64,000 nucleotides of DNA, from positions 2,790,001-2,854,000 of the forward strand of contig CBDCPE010000004.1 of NCBI GenBank assembly GCA_965220055.1, in the 5' to 3' direction. The notes under the pieces are model-generated. The model was not told where the DNA came from. It saw only the letters and a program-made list of their open reading frames with translations, and did no database searches. This DNA is from Bin87 sp965220055 (GTDB lineage Bacteria > Chloroflexota > Dehalococcoidia > Lucifugimonadales > UBA3495). The translations under genes were made by a program, and so were the position numbers. Below are positions 51,853-60,774 of the stretch, piece after piece; position 1 is the first letter of the stretch, and each line of letters opens with the position of its first letter.

Positions 51853-52476
51853 ATGAGCGAGGTAAAACTGGACGACAAAGGGTTGGTGCCGGCCATCGCC
51901 CAGGACATCAACACCGGACAGGTGCTGATGCTGGGGTACATGAACCCCGGCTCGGTAAAGCGGACGGTGGAGGGCACCCAGGTGTGGTTCTACAGCCGCA
52001 GCCAGGAAGACCTGTGGCATAAGGGCGAGGTGTCCGGTAACTACCTCAACCTGCGCGAGTGGTACGTAGATTGCGACTCCGACACGATCCTGCTCAAGGT
52101 GGAGCCCGACGGCCCGGCCTGCCACACAGGGGAAGTCTCGTGCTTCTATACCAGGATGGACGACCTGCCCGACGAATATACGAGCACCGAAGGCGGCCCG
52201 CGTGTACTCGACGAGCTGTTCGCGGTGATCAAGGACCGGCAGAGGGAAATGCCCGAGGGCAGCTACACCGCCAAACTGCTGGCAGAGGGCATCAGCCGGG
52301 TGGGCCAGAAGGTGATCGAGGAGGCCGGAGAGGCCGCCCTGGCGGCAGCCACGGGCGAAACGGAAAACCTGCCGGGCGAGATCGCCGACCTGTTGTACCA
52401 CACGCTGACGCTGATGGCGTCCGCCGGCGTGTCGCCGAACGCGGTATGGGAAGAGTTGCGGTCCCGACGAGGCTAG
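51853..52476 (+). CDS. hisIE: Bifunctional phosphoribosyl-AMP cyclohydrolase / phosphoribosyl-ATP pyrophosphatase
   Basis: A 207-residue fusion of HisI and HisE. The HisI part has WFYSRSQEDLWHKGEVSGNY and VDCDSDTILLKVEPDGPACH (zinc and catalytic Cys). The HisE part begins near RVLDELFAVIKDRQREMPEG and has KVIEEAGEAALAAATGE with its acidic metal site. GGGAGG lies before the ATG, just after the IS right end. Its stop overlaps the convergent S51-like gene by four bases. The IS probably separated it from hisF and its promoter. Confidence 0.96.
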   Translation: MSEVKLDDKGLVPAIAQDINTGQVLMLGYMNPGSVKRTVEGTQVWFYSRSQEDLWHKGEVSGNYLNLREWYVDCDSDTILLKVEPDGPACHTGEVSCFYTRMDDLPDEYTSTEGGPRVLDELFAVIKDRQREMPEGSYTAKLLAEGISRVGQKVIEEAGEAALAAATGETENLPGEIADLLYHTLTLMASAGVSPNAVWEELRSRRG

Positions 52477-53183
52477 GAAACCGGGCCGTTGACCGTCAAG
52501 TCGGGCACCTTTTCCCCAGCGGCATACCGACTCCACTCTCCGGAGCGATAGACGGTGACGTTACCGGCGCCGAGGGCGGTGGCACCGTCGGGATCCAGGA
52601 GCACTCCGGAACCGCCGTCGATGCCCAGGACGGTGAGCCCAAACGTCGCTGAACCAGCAAGCTGATCGGTGACAGCGTGAGGGTCGCTCCTTTCGTGATG
52701 AGGCAGCACCATGACGTTGGGCACCATGTCCAATGCCGGGGACACGGGCGAGCCGGACGACGGACGGCGCATCACCGATCCGAGCACCATGGCTCCGGCG
52801 CTGGAGCCGGCCCAGATCGCGCCGGCATCGCACGCTTCGGCGATGGCCGCGAGCAGGGGTGACGCCGAGAGCACCGAATGCAGGTGCTTCGGACTGCCAC
52901 CGGTGAAGTAGACGACATCGGCGCCGTCCAATTGCGCCACGATGCGCGGGTTTTCGGCATCTTCGCGTCGCACGACATCGACGCTGTACGCATCGGCACC
53001 CAGACCACTGAAGTGCCGCACGCCATTGGAGGCGGCCAGCCCGGGGTTTTCGCGGGCAGCGGCCGTTGGTATGATAGCGACGCGGGGGTTCGCCTTTGCG
53101 GTCAGTTCGAGGACATGACGATCCATAACGACGCAGGACGCCCTGAACTCGTCACCCCCGACCAAAAGGATCCTCCTCACCAC
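52473..53183 (-). CDS. S51-like peptidase / cyanophycinase-type hydrolase
   Basis: A protein of about 236 residues with the class I glutamine amidotransferase-like fold of peptidase S51. The nucleophile elbow is IWAGSSAGAMVLGS, preceded by the DVVYFTGGSPKHLHSVL motif and followed by LPHHERSD. Family members are dipeptidase E and cyanophycinase; the substrate here is unknown. The GTG at 53183 has GGAGG nine bases upstream, so the long upstream frame extension is not used. It is transcribed toward hisIE. Confidence 0.85.
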   Translation of the reverse strand: MVRRILLVGGDEFRASCVVMDRHVLELTAKANPRVAIIPTAAARENPGLAASNGVRHFSGLGADAYSVDVVRREDAENPRIVAQLDGADVVYFTGGSPKHLHSVLSASPLLAAIAEACDAGAIWAGSSAGAMVLGSVMRRPSSGSPVSPALDMVPNVMVLPHHERSDPHAVTDQLAGSATFGLTVLGIDGGSGVLLDPDGATALGAGNVTVYRSGEWSRYAAGEKVPDLTVNGPVS

Positions 53184-53234
53184 CGTTTCGTGCCTCCGCT
53201 TCCAGCGTAATCTTGTGCCCCAGGAGGGATAGCG

Positions 53235-53636
53235 ATGTTCGAGTTTATACATCACGTCCGAATCCTTGTCCACGACGCAGACGCCATGGCCGCGTATATC
53301 GAGGAGAACTTCGCCATGACGCCGGTAAAGATCGAGGTATTTCCGGCACGCGGCATGAAAAACGCCGTTTACAAGGTAGGCCAGACCAACGTGGAGTTCA
53401 CCGAGCCGCTGGATCCCGACTCGGACATGGGCAAATACCTGAAGACCTTCGGCCCGGGTCCGTATCACATGGCGTTCGGCGTATCCGGGATCGCGGATAA
53501 AGCCGCGTCCCTGGCAAACAAGGGCAACGAGATGCGCGGCGAAAACGGCATGTCCCAAAGCGCGGAGGGATACATGACGGCCAACATTGCTGCCGCGAGC
53601 GCCCTGGGCTACCCCTTCCAAATCGCCGAAGGGTAG
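53235..53636 (+). CDS. VOC (glyoxalase-fold) protein
   Basis: A 133-residue VOC-fold protein resembling methylmalonyl-CoA epimerase and glyoxalase subunits (FIHHVRILVHDADAMAAYIE, VEFTEPLDPDSDMGKYL, PYHMAFGVSGI). Metal ligands are plausibly His7, Glu56 and His78-region residues, but the assignment is by pattern only. GGAGG precedes the ATG. The function is unknown. Confidence 0.85.
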   Translation: MFEFIHHVRILVHDADAMAAYIEENFAMTPVKIEVFPARGMKNAVYKVGQTNVEFTEPLDPDSDMGKYLKTFGPGPYHMAFGVSGIADKAASLANKGNEMRGENGMSQSAEGYMTANIAAASALGYPFQIAEG

Positions 53637-53884
53637 TAGCCGCCAGTCGAAGGGCCTTTTGTGACGCATCACTGCTCTGGCGGTCTGTGCCTGGGGTCGG
53701 CAGAACGGGTTCGCGGATGATGCGAGCCACCTTGCGATCCGGTCACGCGTGCGCAGCCAGGAAGGCGTACCCGGAACCGACGCCGGCGCATTCGCGGTGA
53801 GTATCAATGGGACGCGAAATCCGGGGACGTGAAATCCGCCTGGATGCTACCATGTAAATCCCAGCGCAATCTTTTCCCAGTTGG

Positions 53885-55585
53885 ATGAGCAGCATGCTAG
53901 TGAAAGACGCCGTAGCCGCAATTGTCGCCGCCGCCTTGGAGCAGGCCAACCGCGACGGGGTGATCAACGTAGACGCCGCGCCGGACATCGAGATCGAACG
54001 GCCGAACAATCCTGACCACGGAGACTTCGCCACCAACCTCCCGCTGCGCCTGGCGCGGGCGGCACGGGCGAACCCGATGCAACTCGCGCAACTCATTGCG
54101 GAACGCATCCAACCGGGTCCTGAAATCGCCAGCTGCGAGCCAGCCCCACCCGGTTTCATCAACTTCAAGCTCAGCGACGCGTGGCTGCAGCAGCAGGTTG
54201 AGACCGTTCTGGCCGCCGGAGACCAGTTCGGTTCGGCCGACATGGGCACCGGTCGCAAGGTGATGGTCGAGTTTGTCAGCGTCAACCCGACGGGTCCAGT
54301 CCACGTGGGGCACACCAGAGGGGCGGTGCTGGGCAGTGCACTGGCGAACACCATGCAGGCGGCCGGCTACGACGTTACTCGCGAGTACTACATCAACGAC
54401 GCCGGTTCCCAAATGGAGGCGTTTTACCGCTCGGTGTGGACCCGTTATCAGCAGGCCCTGGGGCGGGAAGCCCAAATGCCGGAAAACGGGTACCAGGGCG
54501 ACTACATCGCCGATATCGCCGCGGAAATCATCGGGACCGAGGGGCAGGGCTTGTTAGAACTGCCGGAGCCCGCGGCCATGCGCCGGATCGGAGACATTGC
54601 GCGGGAGAAGATGGTGTCGCTGATTCGCGATGACCTGGACGCCATCGGCGTGAATTTCGACAACTGGTTCAGCGAGCGCTGGCTATTCCAGAACGATGAT
54701 ACGCCGGCCAGCGATTACGACCGGGCGATTTCCCGGTTACGGGAAGGCGGTCACCTTGCCGAGCGGAGCGGGGCCCTCTGGTTCAATTCCATTGCCCTGG
54801 GCGATGACCGCGACAACGTGGTGGTGCGCTCCTCGGGCGAGCCCACCTATTTCGCATCGGACATCGCCTACCACTACAACAAATTCAGCGGACGCGGGTT
54901 CGACCGGGTGATCGATATCTGGGGCGCTGACCACCAGGGGCACGTTCCCCGGATGAAAGCGGCGGTTTCGGCGCTGGGGGTGGAACCGGAAAACCTCACC
55001 GTGCTGATATCCCAGATGGTGACGCTGAAGCGTGGGGACGAAACGGTGCGCGCCTCGAAAAGGACCGGCGATTTCGTCACGCTGCGTGAACTGGTGGACG
55101 AGGTGGGAATGGACGCCTGCCGGTACTTCTTCCTGGCTCGGGCGGCGTCCACGCAGATGGAATTTGACCTGGAGCTGGCCACCCGCGAGTCGTCGGAAAA
55201 CCCGGTGTACTACGTGCAATACGCTCACGCGCGGAACGCCAGCATCCTGAGCCTCGCGGCCGAGCGCAATATCGATTTCGCAAGCGGGGACGTTTCGCTG
55301 TTGACGCACCCCAATGAGCTAGGGCTCATCCGCACGATGCTCAGGCTGTCGGAGCTGATCGTGCAGGTTGCGGAAAACCTGGAGCCGCACCACCTGCCGC
55401 ATTACGCGATGGAGCTGGCAACAGCGTTCCACCATTTCTACGAAAACTGTCGCGTGATTTCGGCCAACCCGGAGGATAATGAAATGACGCTGGCGCGCCT
55501 CAAACTGGTAGCCGCCGCGCAGATCGTCTTCCGTCGCACCCTGACCCTCATGGGGATGTCCGCACCGGAACGGATGGACCGATAG
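53885..55585 (+). CDS. argS: Arginyl-tRNA synthetase
   Basis: A 566-residue class I synthetase. The N-terminal add-1 domain begins MSSMLVKDAVAAIV; the HIGH motif is HVGH in VNPTGPVHVGHTRGAVLG; the KMSKS-type region is VTLKRGDETVRASKRTGDFV. The C-terminal anticodon-binding helical domain (HALP-type) ends at PERMDR. The ATG at 53885 may be bypassed for the ATG at 53894, which has GGATGAG upstream. No hairpin is clear in the leader. Confidence 0.95.
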   Translation: MSSMLVKDAVAAIVAAALEQANRDGVINVDAAPDIEIERPNNPDHGDFATNLPLRLARAARANPMQLAQLIAERIQPGPEIASCEPAPPGFINFKLSDAWLQQQVETVLAAGDQFGSADMGTGRKVMVEFVSVNPTGPVHVGHTRGAVLGSALANTMQAAGYDVTREYYINDAGSQMEAFYRSVWTRYQQALGREAQMPENGYQGDYIADIAAEIIGTEGQGLLELPEPAAMRRIGDIAREKMVSLIRDDLDAIGVNFDNWFSERWLFQNDDTPASDYDRAISRLREGGHLAERSGALWFNSIALGDDRDNVVVRSSGEPTYFASDIAYHYNKFSGRGFDRVIDIWGADHQGHVPRMKAAVSALGVEPENLTVLISQMVTLKRGDETVRASKRTGDFVTLRELVDEVGMDACRYFFLARAASTQMEFDLELATRESSENPVYYVQYAHARNASILSLAAERNIDFASGDVSLLTHPNELGLIRTMLRLSELIVQVAENLEPHHLPHYAMELATAFHHFYENCRVISANPEDNEMTLARLKLVAAAQIVFRRTLTLMGMSAPERMDR

Positions 55586-55953
55586 CCGGCGTCCGTAGAC
55601 GTTGGGCCACTGTCGGCGTGCGGCCCGCGGCAAAGCGCTGCGTTGCACGGTGCGGCGAATCTTGAACCGAACGGCACAGGTCTGACCGCGTCGACGATCG
55701 GCTTGGGTCACGGTTGGCGCTTCCCGAGACTCCGGTGAATTCGGGTCAAACAGCGTCGAAAAAGCGAATACAGGGTCGGCGTCAGCATTGCCGAGCCAAG
55801 GTTTTCGGTGTATATTGCGAGCCCTATGCTATCCGATTTCACAACCGCATCCGGGTTCGTAGCGGATGATGCCCGACTTTGTGATCCTCGTAACCCGGCC
55901 GCCGACAAGCGTAGAAGGATGCAAGCCGGCCCTATCGTAGGCAAAGGTCGATA
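55586..55953. promoter_or_regulatory. 368-base gap with a probable ABC-exporter promoter
   Basis: No gene is evident. TTGCCG at 55788-55793, a 17-base spacer and TATATT at 55811-55816 make a promoter candidate about 138 bases before the first exporter gene. No other structured element is seen. Confidence 0.5.
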
Positions 55954-57762
55954 ATGGGCATACTCTGGCGCATCATCGGCATGGCCGGCAACTACCCGCT
56001 TCGGCTTTCGCTGTCTTACATCACGGCACTGATGGCGATCGGTTTCTCGCTGGCCATCCCCTGGCTGTTCGGGACCGCCATCGACCTCATGGTCGGTCAG
56101 GACGAAGTTACCAAAGCGTTCCTCAAGAAAGAATTCTCCCTTCAAGCGCTGGCGATTTTCGGCGCCGGCATCCTGGCGGTCAGCCTTGGTCGCGGGTTCT
56201 GCGACTTCGGCCGGACGTATACTACCGAATCGCTGTCCCAGAAGGTTTCGTTTGATTGCCGCAACCTTCTCTACGACAAGCTGCAGAACGTCAGCTTCGC
56301 GTTCCACGACAAGGAGCACACGGGCGACCTGATGTCCCGCGCCACCGCGGACGTGGAGGCAATGCGCCGGTTCGTAAACATGGGCATGATCCGCTCGCTG
56401 GACGTGGTCGTCCGTATCGTGGCCATCCCAATGATCCTGTTAGTGGTGCACTGGCAGTTGGCCCTAGTCAGCATGATATTCGTGCCGGCCATCATCCTGC
56501 GGTCGTCCTTCGTAATGCGCTCCCTGCGTCGCAAGTGGCTACACGTCCAGGAATTGATGGGCCAGTCAGTAACGGTACTCCAGGAAAACCTGGCCGGCAT
56601 GCACGTCGTCAAAGCCTTCGCTTCCGAAGACTATGAGCGGGCCAAGTACAACCGCAAAGCCGAGGAACTGCGCGTTGAGTACTACGACGCGGAACGTATG
56701 CAGGGCACCAACAGCGCATGGATGACCCTCTACTTCACCTTCGCTCTCGGGGTCATCCTCTGGATAGGCGGATGGCTGGTGATTCGCGGCGACCTGACGC
56801 TGGGCAACCTTGCCATGTTCTTCCTGTACCTAAACCAGCTCACGTTCCCCGTTCGTGCGTCCGCTCAGATCATCAACACTTTTTCGCGGGCGATTTCGTC
56901 GGGACAGCGGCTCTTCAACGTTCTGGACACGGTATCCCCGGTTTCGGAACTTCCCAGCGCCACCGACATGGGCAGGGCCACAGGCCACGTCAAATTTGAA
57001 GACGTTGCGTTCTCCTACGAAGACCGGGCTCCCGCTCTGCGTAAGGTTGACCTGGACGCCAAGCCCGGCCAGGTGACCGCCATATTGGGTGCGCCGGGCA
57101 GCGGTAAGACCACCGTGGTCAGCCTGTTGCCCCGTTTCTACGATGTTACCTCCGGCAAGATCACCATCGACGGGTCGGACATCCGAGACTTCACCCTCCA
57201 GTCTCTGCGACACAACGTGGGAATCGTCCACCAGGACGTGTACCTGTTCAGCGCCAGCATACGAGACAACATCTCCTATGGCGTTGTGGGCGCTACGCAG
57301 GAAGATGTGGAGCGTGCCGCCAAGGTTGCCCAACTGCACGATCAGATCATGACCCTGCCAAACGGCTACGACACGTGGGTTGGCGAACGCGGCACGACGC
57401 TGTCCGGCGGCCAGCGCCAGCGCGTGTCCATCGCACGCACCATCCTGATTGACCCGCCGGTGCTCATCTTGGACGACTCCACTTCCAGCGTAGACGTCGA
57501 AACCGAGAGACAAATTCACCGGGCCATGACTGAAGTGATGAAGGGTCGGACCACCTTCGTGATCGCCCATCGCCTCAGCACGGTGCGGGATGCGGACCAG
57601 ATCCTGGTGCTGGACAAAGGCGTCATCGCGGAACGAGGCTCCCACGCGGAACTGGTACGCACGGGCGGCATCTATCAGAGCATCTACGAACTTCAGCTCC
57701 GCCCCCAGGAGGAAGTCCTCCTCGAGGCGGCGTTGCCGGCCTACGGGAGGGCTGCCCTATGA
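55954..57762 (+). CDS. ABC exporter half-transporter, NBD with Asp at the catalytic base
   Basis: A 602-residue half-transporter: six transmembrane helices (residues ~20-310), then an NBD with Walker A GAPGSGKT (379-386), signature LSGGQ (483-487), Walker B VLILDD (503-508) and the H-loop His539. Asp508 replaces the usual catalytic Glu, so this half forms the degenerate site of a heterodimer. Its stop overlaps the next gene by four bases (ATGA). The substrate is unknown. Confidence 0.94.
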   Translation: MGILWRIIGMAGNYPLRLSLSYITALMAIGFSLAIPWLFGTAIDLMVGQDEVTKAFLKKEFSLQALAIFGAGILAVSLGRGFCDFGRTYTTESLSQKVSFDCRNLLYDKLQNVSFAFHDKEHTGDLMSRATADVEAMRRFVNMGMIRSLDVVVRIVAIPMILLVVHWQLALVSMIFVPAIILRSSFVMRSLRRKWLHVQELMGQSVTVLQENLAGMHVVKAFASEDYERAKYNRKAEELRVEYYDAERMQGTNSAWMTLYFTFALGVILWIGGWLVIRGDLTLGNLAMFFLYLNQLTFPVRASAQIINTFSRAISSGQRLFNVLDTVSPVSELPSATDMGRATGHVKFEDVAFSYEDRAPALRKVDLDAKPGQVTAILGAPGSGKTTVVSLLPRFYDVTSGKITIDGSDIRDFTLQSLRHNVGIVHQDVYLFSASIRDNISYGVVGATQEDVERAAKVAQLHDQIMTLPNGYDTWVGERGTTLSGGQRQRVSIARTILIDPPVLILDDSTSSVDVETERQIHRAMTEVMKGRTTFVIAHRLSTVRDADQILVLDKGVIAERGSHAELVRTGGIYQSIYELQLRPQEEVLLEAALPAYGRAAL

Positions 57763-59687
57763 TGCGCGGCGGCGGGGGTCTCGGCGGCGGGATGATGCGT
57801 GGGATGCGCGGCACCTCCGCCGACAGCATGTTCGCGCCGTCTAACGACAACCTCACTGACGAAGATGTCGTGGGACGCGTTTACGACAACCGCGTCGTGA
57901 AACGCTTCGCGACCTACATCCGCCCCTATAGCAAGTACGCGTTTATTGCGCTGGCCTCCTTGCTCGTCTATGCGGCGGTCAACGCAGCCATCCCTTTGCT
58001 GATCAAATATGGCATCGACTGGGCAGTCGCCGAGGGGAGCGCCAATCGCGTTCACATCATCGGCGCCGCCTTCATGGTCATCACTGTAATCCACTTCCTG
58101 TCGAACCGGATGCAGTTCATATTCATCTCGCTGACCGGACAGCACATCCTGTACGACCTGCGGTCAGGCATGTTCAGTCACCTGCAGAACCAGTCCAACT
58201 CCTTCTATCACCGTACCCCCATTGGCCGCATCATGTCCCGCATGCAGTCGGACATACTGCAACTGCAGGAAACGTTCGAACTGATGGCCCTGGGGTTGGC
58301 CGAGCTGGTCACGGTAGGCGCGATCATCATCCTCATGTTGCTCATCGACTGGCAGTTGGCTTTGGTGTGCATGCTGGTCATGCCGATCCTGACGCTGATC
58401 CTGATGTACTGGCAGCGTTTTGCGCGGCATTCGTTCATGCGCATCCGGCGCGCCATCGCCATGGTCAACGGCGAGTACAACCAGAACATCACCGGCGTTC
58501 GGGTGGTGCAGAGCCTCAACCGGCAGGACGAAAACCTCGCCCACTTCCGCACCCTCAACAACGAGTATCTCGACGCCAACCTCGAGGCCGCCCGATATTC
58601 GGGAATGTTGCAGCCACTGGTTGAGTTGCTGATTGGCCTGGGCATTGGTATCGGTGTGGTCCTCTTTGGTGGCTTCCTGCTCCAAAGAGATGCCCTGGAG
58701 GTCGGTACGCTGGCGGCGTTCGCCCTTTGGATCCAGAGGTTCTTCGAGCCAATTCGACAGCTCACCATGCAGTACAGCCAACTGCAACGCGCAATGGCTG
58801 CGGGGGTCCGCATCTTCGAGGTCCTAGACCTTGAACCCGACGTAACAGACAAGCCCGACGCAATCGCCCTGCCACAGATTGACGGCGAGATCCGATACAA
58901 CGACGTCACCTTCCACTACGTGCCGGGCACCGATGTTCTCAAGAACGTCAACCTGCACATCAAGGCAGGCGAAAATGTCGCGCTAGTGGGTTCGACCGGC
59001 GCGGGCAAGAGCACGCTGGTCAACCTCCTGCATCGATCGGCAGACGTCACCGGCGGAGCGATATCAATTGACGGGCATGACCTCCGCGACGTGACCCGGA
59101 AGTCCCTGGTGCACCAGATGAGCATGGTCCTACAGGAACCTTACCTCTTCTCCGGGACGGTGCGGGAAAACATCCGCTACCAGAACGAGGGCACCACCGA
59201 CGAAGAGACGATCGCCGCCTCGAAAGCGGTGGGAGCCCATGACTTCATCATGGACTTGGAAGGCGGCTACGACGCCGAGCTGGCTGAGCGCGGCGTCAAC
59301 CTGAGCATCGGGCAGCGACAGTTGATCAGCTTCGCCCGGGCCATCGTGGGAAATCCCCGGATCCTCGTGCTAGACGAAGCGACGGCCAACATCGACACCC
59401 ATACCGAGCTACTGATCCAGCAGGCCCTGAACCGGATCCTGAGAGGTCGTACGTCGATAGTGATCGCACACCGGCTCTCCACCATTCGCAACGCCGACAA
59501 GATCGTGGTTCTGAATAGCGGCCGAGTGGTGGAAGTGGGCTCCCATGACGAGTTGCTGGAAGCTGGCGGCGCGTACGCGCAACTCTACGCCATCAACTAC
59601 GGACTGTCCGGCCCCAGCGTGGACGTTTCGCCGATCGGCGGCGAGGTGATCGGCGCGGACGGTTTGTCCCCGGCGGCTGCCGACTAA
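57759..59687 (+). CDS. ABC exporter half-transporter, consensus catalytic Glu
   Basis: A 642-residue partner. A Met/Gly-rich N-terminal ~30 residues (MMRGGGGLGGGMMRGMRGTS) precede six helices. The NBD has Walker A GSTGAGKS (411-418), signature LSIGQ (515-519, non-consensus) and Walker B ILVLDE with Glu540. Together with the upstream half, the pair has one consensus ATP site and one degenerate site, like TM287/288, BmrCD and LmrCD. The C-terminus has an acidic Gly/Ser-rich tail. A terminator follows. Confidence 0.94.
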   Translation: MMRGGGGLGGGMMRGMRGTSADSMFAPSNDNLTDEDVVGRVYDNRVVKRFATYIRPYSKYAFIALASLLVYAAVNAAIPLLIKYGIDWAVAEGSANRVHIIGAAFMVITVIHFLSNRMQFIFISLTGQHILYDLRSGMFSHLQNQSNSFYHRTPIGRIMSRMQSDILQLQETFELMALGLAELVTVGAIIILMLLIDWQLALVCMLVMPILTLILMYWQRFARHSFMRIRRAIAMVNGEYNQNITGVRVVQSLNRQDENLAHFRTLNNEYLDANLEAARYSGMLQPLVELLIGLGIGIGVVLFGGFLLQRDALEVGTLAAFALWIQRFFEPIRQLTMQYSQLQRAMAAGVRIFEVLDLEPDVTDKPDAIALPQIDGEIRYNDVTFHYVPGTDVLKNVNLHIKAGENVALVGSTGAGKSTLVNLLHRSADVTGGAISIDGHDLRDVTRKSLVHQMSMVLQEPYLFSGTVRENIRYQNEGTTDEETIAASKAVGAHDFIMDLEGGYDAELAERGVNLSIGQRQLISFARAIVGNPRILVLDEATANIDTHTELLIQQALNRILRGRTSIVIAHRLSTIRNADKIVVLNSGRVVEVGSHDELLEAGGAYAQLYAINYGLSGPSVDVSPIGGEVIGADGLSPAAAD

Positions 59688-59710
59688 CGGGAGCGAAAAG
59701 AACGCGGACC

Positions 59711-59739
59711 GGGCGACCTTAGTGGTCGCCCTGTTTTTT
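59711..59739 (+). terminator. Rho-independent terminator after the ABC exporter
   Basis: GGGCGACC, a short loop, GGTCGCCC, then TGTTTTTT. It lies 24 bases after the second exporter gene. Confidence 0.9.
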
Positions 59740-59752
59740 GGCTCGATCCGCG

Positions 59753-60637
59753 CTAATCCCCGGTCAAAAAATCGCGAATGACCGAGGCCAGTTCGGCCGG
59801 TTTGTGGTAGCCGATATCGTGGATGGTGTCGGCAATCCAGTGAACGCCCCCGTTGGGCAGGGCTGCTTCTGCGGCGGCCACCATCACCTCTCGCTGGCGC
59901 GAAAACTGAGAATTGGCGCGGTCAGCGCGAGGTCCCGCGGCGACGACCAAGGCGGGCACGGTGATCCTCGGCAGCACCATTGACGGCGGCTCGTTCCACA
60001 TGGTCTCCAGCACCTGTGCGTGATTCTCTGGGCGCAAGTGATCGTGCATCTGACCGTCGGGGCCCTCGTAGACCATCGTGAGAGCGATTTCCGTCAGGTC
60101 GTCTCCCCAGCAGAAGGACAGATTGCCAGCCAGGCCAGCCAGATACTCCTCACGGGTCCCCACCACTAGCCTGGGGGCGAGTCTCTGGCGGAATGCCTCC
60201 CAGGTGGGGTTCGGCATTAGACCGCCGTCCTGGAAGCCACCGTCGATCATGACGACGCGGCTGACCCGGTCAGGAAAGCGCATCGCCAGATTGCTAGCGA
60301 CGTGTCCGCCCCACGAATGTCCCAGAACCGGCGCTCGCTGGATGCCGAAATAGTCCATGAGACGGATTGCATCCTCGGCCAGGGTCTGCCAGTCGTAGCC
60401 AGTTGGCGCCTGGGTGGTTGCGCCGTGACCCCTCTGGTCCGGAGCGACGATCCGGTAGTCGGCAGATAGAAACGGAGCGACCCGACGATACCAGTGGCCG
60501 GAAGAGGCTAACCCGTGGAGGGCGAGCAGGGGCTCACCGCTGCCGCCCCAGTCCAGGTAATGAACGTGCAGGTCACCGATTGCGGCCACGCCGGATTGCG
60601 GGGTGGATTCGTTCCGAAGAGCATCAGAGTTAGGCAT
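59753..60637 (-). CDS. Alpha/beta hydrolase
   Basis: A 294-residue alpha/beta hydrolase. The oxyanion/strand start YLDWGGSGEPLLALHGLASS, the nucleophile elbow LGHSWGGHVA, and the C-terminal HWIADTIHDIGY with a His are present; the acid residue is less clear but lies near AAGPRAD. Reaction type and substrate are unknown. It is transcribed toward the ABC exporter terminator and is alone on this strand. Confidence 0.9.
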   Translation of the reverse strand: MPNSDALRNESTPQSGVAAIGDLHVHYLDWGGSGEPLLALHGLASSGHWYRRVAPFLSADYRIVAPDQRGHGATTQAPTGYDWQTLAEDAIRLMDYFGIQRAPVLGHSWGGHVASNLAMRFPDRVSRVVMIDGGFQDGGLMPNPTWEAFRQRLAPRLVVGTREEYLAGLAGNLSFCWGDDLTEIALTMVYEGPDGQMHDHLRPENHAQVLETMWNEPPSMVLPRITVPALVVAAGPRADRANSQFSRQREVMVAAAEAALPNGGVHWIADTIHDIGYHKPAELASVIRDFLTGD

Positions 60638-60727
60638 GGTTATCCATTCGCTCCCGAATTTTGGCGCAGATTATACGCTGGATGCGCGGGCGTCGTCGGG
60701 CGTCCGGTAAGGACGCGAAACACGGTA

Positions 60728-60736
60728 TGCTAAAAT
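60728..60736 (+). promoter_or_regulatory. Extended -10 promoter of pgi
   Basis: TGC followed by TAAAAT (60731-60736), about 40 bases before the pgi start. Confidence 0.6.
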
Positions 60737-60774
60737 CGCGTCATAGCGAACAGATGCCGGGCGAGGGAGTTCCA

